DNA from: Chitinophaga sp. SYP-B3965
Lineage (GTDB): Bacteria; Bacteroidota; Bacteroidia; Chitinophagales; Chitinophagaceae
Length of the DNA: 64,000 bases
Direction: 5' to 3'
Assembly: GCF_009647655.1 (NCBI RefSeq)
Contig: NZ_WJFD01000007.1
Coordinates: 62,001 to 126,000 of the forward strand
Of this stretch, positions 33,846 to 42,423 are shown in pieces. Made by a program: the position numbers and the translations under genes. The notes under the pieces are model-generated. The model had not been told where the DNA came from, searched no databases, and saw only the letters and a program-made list of their open reading frames with translations. Each line of letters starts with the position of its first letter. The first letter of the stretch is position 1.

Positions 33846-35414
33846 TTATTTCAACCTGATGCGTTCTTCCACCATCCCGTTAAAACCTTCAGCACCCACA
33901 TTTTCCAGCGAAACAGAACTGGCATTCATTACCCTGCCATTGATGCTCATCAGTCTATCTTCACTGGTACGGCCACCAGCACTTGTATTGATAAATGCCA
34001 GGGCCTTAGACAATCCATCTTCTACCGGATCGCCAAAGTCGCGTTGAATATCATCTGTTGAGGAAATATCTACAGTAAAGCCTGCATAGTATTCTCCCTG
34101 GTCTTTCGCATTTACACTGGTGAACTGGCTCATATACACCGTGAATTTGTCAATGCCAATACCAAAGAAACCAACCGGCTTGCCGTAAGTACTCGCAGAG
34201 CCCACCAGCTTCACCGTCATATTATTCGGATATGCCCTGAGGCTGTTGATCGTTAATTCACTGGCAGAAGCTGTATTGCCGCTTACAATGAACACCACGT
34301 TTTTAATCGTTCCCAGGTTACCTTTCTTACTGAACTTATAAGTATTACCCGCAGTGGAATAATCCACGTCAGCATAAGTAAGCAGTTTGCCACCATTACC
34401 CGTTCTCTGTTTCCCGCTGGCATCCAGCAAAGGAATAGCAGCCAGGATAGGGGCTTTGCCTGTTTGCAGAAGTGTGTTGAATGTTTCTTTATACATCACC
34501 TGGCCGGTAAGACTGGCAGGGGCGATCAGGTTAGCGAGGTATTCAAAAGTAGCTACATAACCGCCGCCATTATAGCGGAGATCTACTACCAGGTTATTTA
34601 CGCCGGCAGCAGAAAATGCCTGGAATGCTTTATCCAGGCCAGGTTGCACATTCGCCAATTGGGAAAAGCGTGCCAGGTTCAGGTAACCTGTTACGTTAGC
34701 GCCGCTGGCTGATAATACTTTATAGATAACAGGATCGTTGGTATAAGCGCCGCTGGTAAGGTTGGCCGTGAAACTGGTAGCACTTTCCGGTGCTGCTTTT
34801 TGCAGGGTAAGGCTCATGCTGCCACCTGCATTCAGGATGCCATTGATGGTATTAACATCTGTGCTTACAGGGGAACCGTTCATGTTCACGATCCTGCATC
34901 CTCTTGTGATGCCCGCGTTTGCAGCAGAAGAACCTTTTTCAACAAAACGTACAAATACATATCTGTTAACACCGCTGGTGGCCACAACAAGCCCTAAACC
35001 AAAGTCATTTCCCTGACCATCCAGATCAACAGTTCCTTTGATCCCCTGTGCTGCATTGCCTGTTTCAACAAAAGAATATTTAGGACGGCTGGGGCTTGAG
35101 GTATTGTACTCGTATGGCTTTGTGGTAGCAGGATTGATCTTATATTGGGAGATCTTGAACAGCTCGTTCTGAAGGCTGGTCATATCATCCGAACCGGCAT
35201 AACCACGGGGATTGAAAGTAGCATAATCCGGCAGGGCGTCATACCAGAGATAAGTTTCCTTTGCGTATAGATATAATGAATCAAGACTCAATTGAAGGCG
35301 TGTACCTGTTGCAACGGGAGGAGGCGTTGGGGTGTCGTCTTTTGTACCTTTTTTACAGGCTGATGAAGCAGCCACCACAATCACAAGGAGAGCGGCAATC
35401 CGGAGCTTTCTCAT
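33846..35414 (-). CDS. S41-family peptidase lipoprotein with PDZ domain
   Basis: This 522-residue protein begins with a lipoprotein signal (MRKLRIAALLVIVVAASSAC). After a Thr/Pro linker an S41 N-terminal region is followed by a PDZ-like domain near 140-215 (VEKGSSAANAGITRGCRI). The S41 protease core at about 245-440 has the nucleophile serine in NTASASELTINSLRAY and the general-base lysine in ASTYGKPVG. Such C-terminal processing peptidases degrade or trim proteins in the periplasm. It is a single gene with its own terminator. The DLRYNGGG motif supports the assignment. Confidence 0.88.
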   Translation of the reverse strand: MRKLRIAALLVIVVAASSACKKGTKDDTPTPPPVATGTRLQLSLDSLYLYAKETYLWYDALPDYATFNPRGYAGSDDMTSLQNELFKISQYKINPATTKPYEYNTSSPSRPKYSFVETGNAAQGIKGTVDLDGQGNDFGLGLVVATSGVNRYVFVRFVEKGSSAANAGITRGCRIVNMNGSPVSTDVNTINGILNAGGSMSLTLQKAAPESATSFTANLTSGAYTNDPVIYKVLSASGANVTGYLNLARFSQLANVQPGLDKAFQAFSAAGVNNLVVDLRYNGGGYVATFEYLANLIAPASLTGQVMYKETFNTLLQTGKAPILAAIPLLDASGKQRTGNGGKLLTYADVDYSTAGNTYKFSKKGNLGTIKNVVFIVSGNTASASELTINSLRAYPNNMTVKLVGSASTYGKPVGFFGIGIDKFTVYMSQFTSVNAKDQGEYYAGFTVDISSTDDIQRDFGDPVEDGLSKALAFINTSAGGRTSEDRLMSINGRVMNASSVSLENVGAEGFNGMVEERIRLK

Positions 35415-35717
35415 ATATTTTAAACGGTTTACTTTGAAAAGTTACGTTAATTCAACCAAAATTATCGTGAAGTCTAGATGAGTGCCTTAAAAGAAACGAT
35501 GAACCTACCGTAGTATTGTTTAGACTGCCTTCGTTTTCAATAGTTTAACACCGGTTATATTTACGTAAAATCAGGCAGGGCGGTTGCTTTAACACCCTCC
35601 CCATGAAATGCATAACGCTCTCCTGAAAACCTTAACGCTCTCCCCTGAAAACCATAACACCACTAAGCAAGAAAACACCCCTGCAGCAAAACCATAACAC
35701 CCCAAAGAAAAAAAACA

Positions 35718-35742
35718 CCGCCCTCTGCTGCGCGGCATGCTC
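35718..35742 (-). repeat. Dispersed repeat, copy C
   Basis: CCGCCCTCTGCTGCGCGGCA followed by TGCTC is a slightly diverged copy of the element at 109-135 and 25590-25616. It lies downstream of the minus-strand pseudouridine synthase gene, beyond its terminator. Confidence 0.7.
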
Positions 35743-35756
35743 CCTGCCCATCAGGC

Positions 35757-35784
35757 ATAAAAAAAGCGCTGCAGAACAGCGCTT
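35757..35784 (-). terminator. Terminator of the RluA-family gene
   Basis: On the minus strand AAGCGCTG and CAGCGCTT pair around a 5-base loop and are followed by seven T (35757-35763), 7 bp after the stop codon. Confidence 0.88.
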
Positions 35785-35790
35785 AAAATA

Positions 35791-36513
35791 TCATTTCTTA
35801 TGTTTTCGTAACTGTTGCAAAACCGCCTGCATATCCTTTGGCAGCGGCGCCTCCAGGGTCACCAACTCCCCCTTCTCATTCGTGAACTTCAGCTGAAAAG
35901 CATGCAATGCAAGCCGGTTCAGCAAAGGTCTTTCCTCCTCCGTATGTTTCCCCAGTTTGAACTTCTTTTTAATGTCAGACAGCAGTACAGGTTTCTTACT
36001 GCCATATAGTTCATCAACAACAATAGGATGCCCCAGGTGTTTCATATGTACCCTGATCTGGTGAGTACGGCCAGTATGGATCCGCATCTTCACCAGGCTA
36101 AACAACCCGAAAGCTTCCTGCACTTCATAATCTGTAAGGGAAGGCCGGCCTTTAGCATTGGTCACCATCTTGCCCTTTTGCACCGGGTGATCCATAATAG
36201 GCGCATTCACACTGCCCTTAGGTTCCACGAATTCTCCATTCACCAGCCCGAGATAATACTTCTCTACATCCCTTGATTCAAAAAGCTGGGACATATACTT
36301 ATGCGCCGCTTCATGTTTGGCAAAAACAATGAGCCCGCTGGTATCTCTGTCCAGCCGGTGCACCGTAAAGATCTGACCGTAATGTTTTTTAAGGAGGGTA
36401 GAAACAGCTTCCAGTTCGTTATCGTGCCTGTCCGGAATACTTAACAGGCCGGAGGGTTTATTGATGGCTACTAAATCTTCATTCTCGAATATAACCAGGG
36501 AATCTATGCGCAT
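35791..36513 (-). CDS. RluA-family pseudouridine synthase
   Basis: From the ATG at 36513 (MRIDSLVIFENEDLVAINKPSG) the protein is 240 residues; an ATG at 36528 would add five. The catalytic motif HRLDRDTSGLIVFAK contains the essential aspartate, and RTHQIRVHMKHLGHPIVVDE is the conserved C-terminal motif of the RluA group. No S4 domain is present. It isomerises uridines in rRNA or tRNA; the target site cannot be told from sequence. It follows the RsuA-like synthase gene on the same strand across a perfect hairpin (36530-36553). Confidence 0.88.
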   Translation of the reverse strand: MRIDSLVIFENEDLVAINKPSGLLSIPDRHDNELEAVSTLLKKHYGQIFTVHRLDRDTSGLIVFAKHEAAHKYMSQLFESRDVEKYYLGLVNGEFVEPKGSVNAPIMDHPVQKGKMVTNAKGRPSLTDYEVQEAFGLFSLVKMRIHTGRTHQIRVHMKHLGHPIVVDELYGSKKPVLLSDIKKKFKLGKHTEEERPLLNRLALHAFQLKFTNEKGELVTLEAPLPKDMQAVLQQLRKHKK

Positions 36514-36529
36514 GAGAGGAAAGATCATG

Positions 36530-36553
36530 AACGGGGAACTGCTGTTCCCCGTT
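36530..36553 (-). terminator. Perfect hairpin between two pseudouridine synthase genes
   Basis: AACGGGGAAC and GTTCCCCGTT form a 10-bp perfect stem with a 4-base loop in the short gap before the RluA-type gene. No T-run follows, so it may attenuate, protect the upstream mRNA end, or mask the downstream start rather than terminate fully. Confidence 0.55.
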
Positions 36554-36561
36554 CTATGGTT

Positions 36562-38244
36562 TTATTTAAAGTGTTTGAGTAAGATCACTTCTTTTTCAGA
36601 AAGGAAACGCCATTTGCCGCGGTTCACATTCTTCTTGGTTAAACCGGCATACATCACCCTGTCCAGCTTCTCCACCTGGTAACCCAGGTGTTCAAAGATG
36701 CGGCGTACAATACGGTTCTTACCACTGTGGATCTCAATACCGATCTGCTTCTTATCCTTCGTATCCACAAAGGCGAGTGCATCTACAAGTGCCAGGCCAT
36801 CTTCCAGCGTAACGCCTGCAATGATCTGATCAAAGTCTGCTTTGGTAAGTGGTTTATCCAGTTCTACGTGATAGATCTTTTTGATATTGTGTTTAGGATG
36901 TGCCAGCTTTTGCGCAAGCTCTCCATCATTTGTCAGCAATAACAAACCAGAAGTATTACGGTCAAGACGGCCCACAGGGAACAGTCTTTCTTCCGCAGCT
37001 TCTGTTACCAGTTCCATAACCGTCTGGCGTCCTTCCGGATCATCCGTGGTGGTGATATAACCTTTCGGTTTGTTCAGCAACACGTACACGAGGTTCTTTT
37101 GTATGAAGATGCGTTTGTCCTTCAGCGTTACCACATCCTTCGGCGTTACCTTGAATGCAGGTTCTTCTATCTTTTCGCCATTCACCGTTACGTGACCATC
37201 TTTGATGAAGTCAACTGCTTTACGGCGGCTGCAGATACCGCAGTGGGAGATGTATTTATTCAGCGGCATTTCATTGCTGCTTTCTTCTCCTTCTGCGTTA
37301 CTCTCTATCGCTACACGTTTCCGCGTGCTTTTGGCTTTGGCTTCTTTTTCGTCCATTTCGGGAGCGGCTTTGCGGCTTTCCCTTTTGGGACTGCCTTCAC
37401 CATCACCGAAACTTCTTTTTGGCCGGTCCGCCCCTTCTTCTCTGCTGAAACTTTTTTTTGGACCGTCACTGTCTTTGCTGAATCGGCCTTTCGGCTTATC
37501 ATCACCAAAACTTCTTTTCGGACGATCTTCACCATCTCTGCTGAAGCTTCTTTTCGGCTTGTCATCGCCAGCGCCAAAGCGCGGCTTGTCACCAAAACGT
37601 CCTTTCGGTTTATCGTCACCAAAGCTTCTTTTCGGACGGTCTTCACCGTCTTTGCTGAAACTTCTTTTCGGTCTGTCGTCGTCTTTGCTGAAACGTCCGG
37701 TTGGCTTGTCACCAAAGCTTCTCTTCGGTTTGTCATCACCAGCGCCAAAGCGCGGCTTGTCACCAAAACGTCCTTTTGGTTTATCATCACCAAAGCTTCT
37801 CTTCGGACGGTCTTCACCATCTTTGCTGAAACTTCTTTTTGGTCTGTCATCGCCAGCCCCAAAACGTGGTTTATCGCCAAAACTTCTTTTCGGTTTATCG
37901 TCACCAAAGCGCGGCTTGTCACCAAAACTCCGCTTCGGTTTATCATCATCTTTGCTGAAACGTCCTTTCGGTTTATCGTTCCCAAATCTATCAGTACTGC
38001 TGCTGCTGTCTTTGCGGAAACGTCCTTTATCAGGGCCGCCAAAACTTCTTTTAGGCGCATCACCATCTTTGCTGAAAGTCCTTTTCGGTCTGTCATCATC
38101 AGATTTTCTGGCCCCGTTTTCCCGGAAACTTTTAAAGGAACCCTTTTCATCGCGTCCTCCACGATCAGAAGAAGAAGAAGGTTTGCTGCGTGAATTTTCT
38201 TTGAAAGGTGTGAACCCTTTTTTGGCGGGTCTGCTTTTTTTCAT
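36562..38244 (-). CDS. RsuA/RluB-family pseudouridine synthase with long repetitive N-terminal tail
   Basis: The last ~235 of 560 residues form a normal RluB/RsuA enzyme: an S4 RNA-binding domain (MPLNKYISHCGICSRRKAVD), then the catalytic domain with VGRLDRNTSGLLLLTNDGE and KNRIVRRIFEHLGY. The first ~325 residues are low complexity, built from repeats such as DDKPKRSFGDKPRFG and EDRPKRSFGDDKPKGRF. They are rich in Lys, Arg, Asp, Ser, Gly and Phe and certainly disordered. The enzyme should modify 23S or 16S rRNA. The tail may bind RNA or promote condensation; that is inference. The start is the ATG at 38244. Confidence 0.9.
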   Translation of the reverse strand: MKKSRPAKKGFTPFKENSRSKPSSSSDRGGRDEKGSFKSFRENGARKSDDDRPKRTFSKDGDAPKRSFGGPDKGRFRKDSSSSTDRFGNDKPKGRFSKDDDKPKRSFGDKPRFGDDKPKRSFGDKPRFGAGDDRPKRSFSKDGEDRPKRSFGDDKPKGRFGDKPRFGAGDDKPKRSFGDKPTGRFSKDDDRPKRSFSKDGEDRPKRSFGDDKPKGRFGDKPRFGAGDDKPKRSFSRDGEDRPKRSFGDDKPKGRFSKDSDGPKKSFSREEGADRPKRSFGDGEGSPKRESRKAAPEMDEKEAKAKSTRKRVAIESNAEGEESSNEMPLNKYISHCGICSRRKAVDFIKDGHVTVNGEKIEEPAFKVTPKDVVTLKDKRIFIQKNLVYVLLNKPKGYITTTDDPEGRQTVMELVTEAAEERLFPVGRLDRNTSGLLLLTNDGELAQKLAHPKHNIKKIYHVELDKPLTKADFDQIIAGVTLEDGLALVDALAFVDTKDKKQIGIEIHSGKNRIVRRIFEHLGYQVEKLDRVMYAGLTKKNVNRGKWRFLSEKEVILLKHFK

Positions 38245-38286
38245 GCTGTATAATTATAGTTGCTGCATTCCTGCAGTAAAATGTTG

Positions 38287-39327
38287 CTATGCTTTGTTAG
38301 CGAGTTGTCCGCATGCGGCGTCAATATCTTTCCCGCGGCTTCTGCGCAAACGCGCATTCACCCTGTGTTTGCTGAGATACTCCATAAATGCTTCCGTCGC
38401 TTCCTCCGTAGGTTTCTGGAATTTTACACCATCCACCTGGTTGTATTCGATGATGTTGATCAGGTCCACCGGCACCTGGCGGTAAATTTTGATCAGCTCT
38501 TCCGCATCTTTCACGCTGTCATTGAAATCCTTGAAAAGGATATATTCAAAAGAGATCTCGTTACCGGTAGCTTTATAGAAATAGTTCAATTCTTCCACCA
38601 ACACCTTCAGGGTATTGGTTTCATTGATGGGCATGATCTCTGTACGTTTCCTGTCATTCGCTGCGTGAAGGGACAATGCCAGGTTAAAACGAACCTGATC
38701 GTCTCCCAGCTGGTGGATCATTTTGGCCACACCTGCCGTAGAAACCGTGATCCGCTTAGGGCTCATGGCCAGGCCATCAGGAGAAGTGATCCTTTCAATG
38801 GAATGGAGTACGTTCTTATAATTCAGTAAAGGCTCGCCCATACCCATGAAAACGATATTGCTCAGCTTTTTACCGGAAGATTCAATGGCTTGTTTGTTGA
38901 TGAGGGCCACCTGGTCGAATATTTCATCAAAATCCAGGTTCCTTTTACGGTCCATAAACCCGGTAGCACAGAATTTGCAGCTTAAACTGCAACCTACCTG
39001 TGAAGATACGCAGGCCGTCTGGCGGGTAGAGGTGGGGATCAGCACACCTTCCACGAAATGGCCATCATGCAGTTTGAACCTGCTTTTAATGGTACCATCT
39101 GCACTTTGCTGTGTAGCGTCTACTTTAATAGCGGGGAAAGTGAAGTTTTCTTCCAGGGAAGCACGCAGCGGCTTGCTCAGGTTGGACATAGATTCAAAGT
39201 CCCGCGCCTGTTTCAGCCACAGCCATTCGTACACTTGTTTGGCCCGAAAGGGCTTTTCGCCCATGGTCGCAAATACCTCTTGTATCTGTGGCAGGCTCAA
39301 ATGCCTAATGTTCTGCTTCCTCATCAT
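38287..39327 (-). CDS. rlmN: 23S rRNA/tRNA adenine C2-methyltransferase RlmN
   Basis: This 346-residue radical-SAM enzyme has the CxxxCxxC cluster motif at C113, C117 and C120 (CSLSCKFCATG). Other family segments are QVYEWLWLK, TACVSSQVGC, NIVFMGMGEPLLNY and the C-terminal VNARLRRSRGKDIDAACGQL, which carries the methyl-carrying cysteine. It methylates A2503 of 23S rRNA and A37 of some tRNAs. A -7 element TACCTTTG ends four bases before the ATG at 39327, so the message is probably leaderless. Confidence 0.95.
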   Translation of the reverse strand: MMRKQNIRHLSLPQIQEVFATMGEKPFRAKQVYEWLWLKQARDFESMSNLSKPLRASLEENFTFPAIKVDATQQSADGTIKSRFKLHDGHFVEGVLIPTSTRQTACVSSQVGCSLSCKFCATGFMDRKRNLDFDEIFDQVALINKQAIESSGKKLSNIVFMGMGEPLLNYKNVLHSIERITSPDGLAMSPKRITVSTAGVAKMIHQLGDDQVRFNLALSLHAANDRKRTEIMPINETNTLKVLVEELNYFYKATGNEISFEYILFKDFNDSVKDAEELIKIYRQVPVDLINIIEYNQVDGVKFQKPTEEATEAFMEYLSKHRVNARLRRSRGKDIDAACGQLANKA

Positions 39328-39331
39328 CGGG

Positions 39332-39339
39332 CAAAGGTA
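39332..39339 (-). promoter_or_regulatory. -7 element TACCTTTG directly before rlmN
   Basis: On the minus strand TACCTTTG is separated from the rlmN ATG by only CCCG, predicting a leaderless transcript. No clear -33 TTG is visible. Confidence 0.5.
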
Positions 39340-39388
39340 CGTCCATATTTCGGATTTGGGATTGGCGGGTTGAAGGTAATCCCGATTA

Positions 39389-39407
39389 GTTGCGATAAAT
39401 TCGCAAC
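39389..39407. promoter_or_regulatory. Inverted repeat upstream of the thiolase gene
   Basis: GTTGCGA and TCGCAAC form perfect 7-bp arms around TAAAT, 18 bp before the thiolase ATG and inside the divergent promoter region shared with rlmN. The size fits a dimeric repressor site; no regulator gene is adjacent. Confidence 0.45.
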
Positions 39408-39425
39408 TTTAACACTAACCATTAC

Positions 39426-40625
39426 ATGCAAGCAGCTTATATAGTAGATGCCGTAAGAACTCCCATCGCCCGCTATGGTGGCGCATTGAGCACTATCCGC
39501 CCAGACGATATGCTGGCCCTGATGCTCCGTTCTCTCATGACCAGGAACCCCTCCGTGGACCCCTCCGCCATAGAAGACGTAATAGCCGGCGCCGCCAACC
39601 AGGCCGGAGAAGATAATCGCGATGTGGCCCGGATGGCTGTATTATTGGCCGGCTTACCCGTATCTGTGGCCGGAAACACCGTAAACCGCCTCTGTGCCTC
39701 AGGACTGCAGGCCATTATGGATGCTTCCCGCGCTATAATGTGCGGTGAGGGCGACATTTACCTGGCAGGAGGAGTAGAAAGCATGACCCGCGCACCTTTG
39801 GTGATGCCAAAACCGGATGCTGCCTTCAGCCGCAAGACGGAAATGTACGATTCCACCATCGGCTGGCGCTTTACCAATAAAAAACTCGCAGATCTCTATT
39901 ATCCCTTTTCCATGGGCGAAACAGCGGAAAATGTAGCCAGGGAATGGAAGATCAGCCGGGAAGATCAGGATATGTTTGCCTTTGAAAGTCAGCGGAAATA
40001 CAAAGAGGCTCACCTGGCCGGCCGTTGGAACGATGAGATCATCCCCGTAGAGATCACCCCTAACAAGGAAGACAAAGTGATCTTCTCGAAAGATGAGCCT
40101 CCACGTGAAACATTCCTCGAAAAACTGGCAGCGCTGAGACCAGCATTCCAAAAAGACGGAACCGTAACAGCAGGTAACTCTGCCGGCATCAATGATGGCG
40201 CCTCTGCAGTGATGATCGTTTCAGAAAGTGCCTTGAAACGTTTCAATCTGCAACCCATCGCCATGATAAAATCCATGGCTGTGGCTGGTGTAGACCCTTC
40301 CATTATGGGTATCGGACCAGTTCCTTCCTCCAATAAAGCATTGATCCGTGCTGGGTTAAAAGCCAGCGATCTGGATATCATCGAATTAAATGAAGCATTT
40401 GCTTCCCAGTCATTAGCCTGTATCCGGGAACTGGGGCTGGATCCGCAAAAGATCAATTTCAATGGCGGATCTATTGCCATTGGTCATCCGCTGGGTTGCA
40501 GCGGCGCGCGCATCACCACAACCCTCATGCATGAAATGAAACGCCGTGCCGGTGCAAAATACGGACTGGCCACCATGTGTGTGGGAGTAGGTCAGGGCGC
40601 AGCGATCGTTTTTGAAAAGATGTAA
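39426..40625 (+). CDS. Acetyl-CoA C-acyltransferase (thiolase)
   Basis: This 399-residue protein shows the complete thiolase pattern. The acyl-accepting cysteine is C90 in NRLCASGLQAI. GHPLGCSGAR carries the second-half active-site histidine, and CVGVGQGAA carries the deprotonating cysteine near the C-terminus. It cleaves 3-ketoacyl-CoA in beta-oxidation or condenses acetyl-CoA. The PcaF/FadA-like opening (IVDAVRTPIARYGGAL) suggests an acyl-CoA or aromatic-acid degradation thiolase, but no pathway partner genes are present. The EamA transporter gene begins immediately downstream. Confidence 0.92.
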   Translation: MQAAYIVDAVRTPIARYGGALSTIRPDDMLALMLRSLMTRNPSVDPSAIEDVIAGAANQAGEDNRDVARMAVLLAGLPVSVAGNTVNRLCASGLQAIMDASRAIMCGEGDIYLAGGVESMTRAPLVMPKPDAAFSRKTEMYDSTIGWRFTNKKLADLYYPFSMGETAENVAREWKISREDQDMFAFESQRKYKEAHLAGRWNDEIIPVEITPNKEDKVIFSKDEPPRETFLEKLAALRPAFQKDGTVTAGNSAGINDGASAVMIVSESALKRFNLQPIAMIKSMAVAGVDPSIMGIGPVPSSNKALIRAGLKASDLDIIELNEAFASQSLACIRELGLDPQKINFNGGSIAIGHPLGCSGARITTTLMHEMKRRAGAKYGLATMCVGVGQGAAIVFEKM

Positions 40626-40626
40626 A

Positions 40627-41529
40627 TTGAAAAAGTCCAACTATGTTATAGGGTTCACCCTGGCCATTATAGGAGCTTTCCTGTTTTCGGCCAAGGCTAT
40701 CTATGTGAAGCTCGTTTACCGTACGGAAGCCATAGACGCCATTTCCATGCTGGCGCTCAGGATGATCTTCGCCCTGCCTTTTTATATTATCACCGCATGG
40801 GTATTGTCCAGAAGAGAAGGAAATGTAAAACTCACCCTCCGTCAGTGGGGCTTTATAGCCCTGTTGGGATTCCTGGGATATTATCTCAGCAGTTTATTGG
40901 ATTTCATGGGCCTGGCTTACATTTCAGCCGGCCTCGAACGGCTTATTCTTTTCCTCTACCCAACATTTGCTTTGCTCATTGGCGTCTTTGCATTTAAGAA
41001 AAAGATCACTAAACAACAATGGCTGGCCCTGGTTTTGGCATACATCGGTATGGTCGTAGCTTTTGCCGGAGATATTCAACATCAGACGGGTGGTGGTATT
41101 GTGATGGGAAGCTTGCTGGTATTGGGTTGCGCAGTTACTTATGCTTTATACATTGTGGGCGGGGGAGAGATCATTCCAAAAGTGGGCTCCATGAAGTTCA
41201 CGGCATATGCCCTGATATTTGCTGCCGTAGGGGTTTTTACCCAATATCTGGTGACACATGGTACAGAAATAAGACATTTTTCCGGTCATACTTACTGGCT
41301 CTGTTTCCAGATGGCCATCGTTTCTACCGTATTACCCACCTTCATGATGAGTGAAGGCATCCGCAGGATCGGTTCCGGCAATACAGCTATCATTACCAGT
41401 ATCGGACCGGTGTCTACTATTTTACAGGCGTATATTTTTCTGGATGAACCCGTAACCTGGCTGCAATTGGCCGGTACGGCATTAGTGTTGGCAGGAGTCC
41501 TGATGATCAGCAAAAAAAACGAGCGGTAG
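40627..41529 (+). CDS. EamA-family (DMT) transporter
   Basis: This protein of about 300 residues has ten predicted membrane segments in two EamA repeats (for example YVIGFTLAIIGAFLFSAKAI and WLQLAGTALVLAGVLMI). No ATG is available: the frame opens with TTG at 40612 (inside the thiolase gene) or TTG at 40627, one base after its stop. The latter is preferred because it removes the overlap and gives MKKSNYVIGF. Members export metabolites or amino acids; the substrate is unknown. Its position right after the thiolase suggests translational coupling. Confidence 0.82.
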   Translation: MKKSNYVIGFTLAIIGAFLFSAKAIYVKLVYRTEAIDAISMLALRMIFALPFYIITAWVLSRREGNVKLTLRQWGFIALLGFLGYYLSSLLDFMGLAYISAGLERLILFLYPTFALLIGVFAFKKKITKQQWLALVLAYIGMVVAFAGDIQHQTGGGIVMGSLLVLGCAVTYALYIVGGGEIIPKVGSMKFTAYALIFAAVGVFTQYLVTHGTEIRHFSGHTYWLCFQMAIVSTVLPTFMMSEGIRRIGSGNTAIITSIGPVSTILQAYIFLDEPVTWLQLAGTALVLAGVLMISKKNER

Positions 41530-41570
41530 ACATTACATCCCACCGCCCGTTCATGGCAAGCAAAAAAAGG

Positions 41571-42158
41571 TTACAAACAAATCTGCTTCTCCGTCATCAT
41601 CTTCCGGAGATTGATCAGGCCATAACGCATACGGCCCAATGCAGTATTTATGCTCACTTGCGTGAGGTCAGCAATCTCTTTAAAACTCAGTTCCGCATAG
41701 TGGCGAAGGATGATCACTTCCCGTTGTTCTTCCGGTAACAGGTCAAGCATACGCCTAACGCTGTCATGGCTTTGACGGGTCATCATCACTTCTTCCGCAC
41801 TGGGCTCACTAAATCCAAGTACATTAAAAATGTCCTTGTCGTCACTGGTTTTTATCAGCGGTGTTCGTTTGATTTTTCTGAAGTGGTCCACACAAAGGTT
41901 ATGTGCAATGCGCATAGCCCACGGTAAGAACTTACCTTTCTCCGTATAACGATCGCCACGAATAGTATCGATGATCTTTATGAAGGTATCCTGAAAGATA
42001 TCCTCGGCTAAAAAAGCATCTTTAACGAGCAATACGATGGAGGTGTAAAGTTTGTCTTTATGACGGTATACCAGTTCTTCCAGGGCTGTAGAATGCCCCT
42101 TCTTAAACAGTGTGATCAGTTGTTCGTCATTCAATTTGTACATTACTTGCATAAACAT
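41571..42158 (-). CDS. ECF-type RNA polymerase sigma factor
   Basis: This protein of about 190 residues has sigma-70 region 2 (DIFQDTFIKIIDTI and KFLPWAMRIAHNLCVDHFRK, about residues 50-100) and region 4 (LDLLPEEQREVIILRHYAELSFKEIADLTQVSI, about 140-180). It would direct RNA polymerase to a stress or surface regulon. Three in-frame ATGs (42158, 42152, 42143) are possible; the last gives the tightest start. No anti-sigma gene is adjacent, so its control is not evident. It is convergent with the EamA gene. Confidence 0.9.
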   Translation of the reverse strand: MFMQVMYKLNDEQLITLFKKGHSTALEELVYRHKDKLYTSIVLLVKDAFLAEDIFQDTFIKIIDTIRGDRYTEKGKFLPWAMRIAHNLCVDHFRKIKRTPLIKTSDDKDIFNVLGFSEPSAEEVMMTRQSHDSVRRMLDLLPEEQREVIILRHYAELSFKEIADLTQVSINTALGRMRYGLINLRKMMTEKQICL

Positions 42159-42408
42159 CTACCAATAGCGGTTAGTAAATAATACGGACTTTTAAGCCAG
42201 TAGGTTGTTTGATAGAGTAGAGTTTATGCTATAATGTGCTGTTTTTAGTTATGAATGAGTGGCCGGGTTGTTAGGTATAAGTATACCGGTTATTGCAAAT
42301 ATAAAGGAATAGTTCAATAAAACAACCTGCCACAAATAAATTGGTATTAAAGATGTACGTAGGGCGGGGGCTTATAGATTTGGGTGTCCGTTTCACCTCC
42401 CGAATCCT

Positions 42409-42416
42409 TAAATTTG
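42409..42416 (+). promoter_or_regulatory. -7 element TAAATTTG for uvrA
   Basis: TAAATTTG fits TAnnTTTG and lies seven bases before the uvrA ATG, predicting a leader of only a few bases. Confidence 0.45.
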
Positions 42417-42423
42417 TAATTCT

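Larger units (their letters stand above)
35415..35790. other. Gene-free stretch with degenerate repeats
   Basis: No ORF with coding character is visible on either strand. From 35589 to about 35700 the DNA holds degenerate ~21-bp units of the form ATAACGCTCTCC plus TGAAAACC (starts near 35612, 35632 and 35654, with partial copies at 35589 and 35690). These lead into a copy of the dispersed element (35718-35742) and the terminator at 35757. Confidence 0.65.

Noticed and set aside
37099..38485. Long + strand ORFs (up to 427 residues) antisense to the RluB-type gene
   Set aside because: They are shadows of the repetitive N-terminal tail, composed of repeated Leu, Ser, Phe and Lys without any domain.
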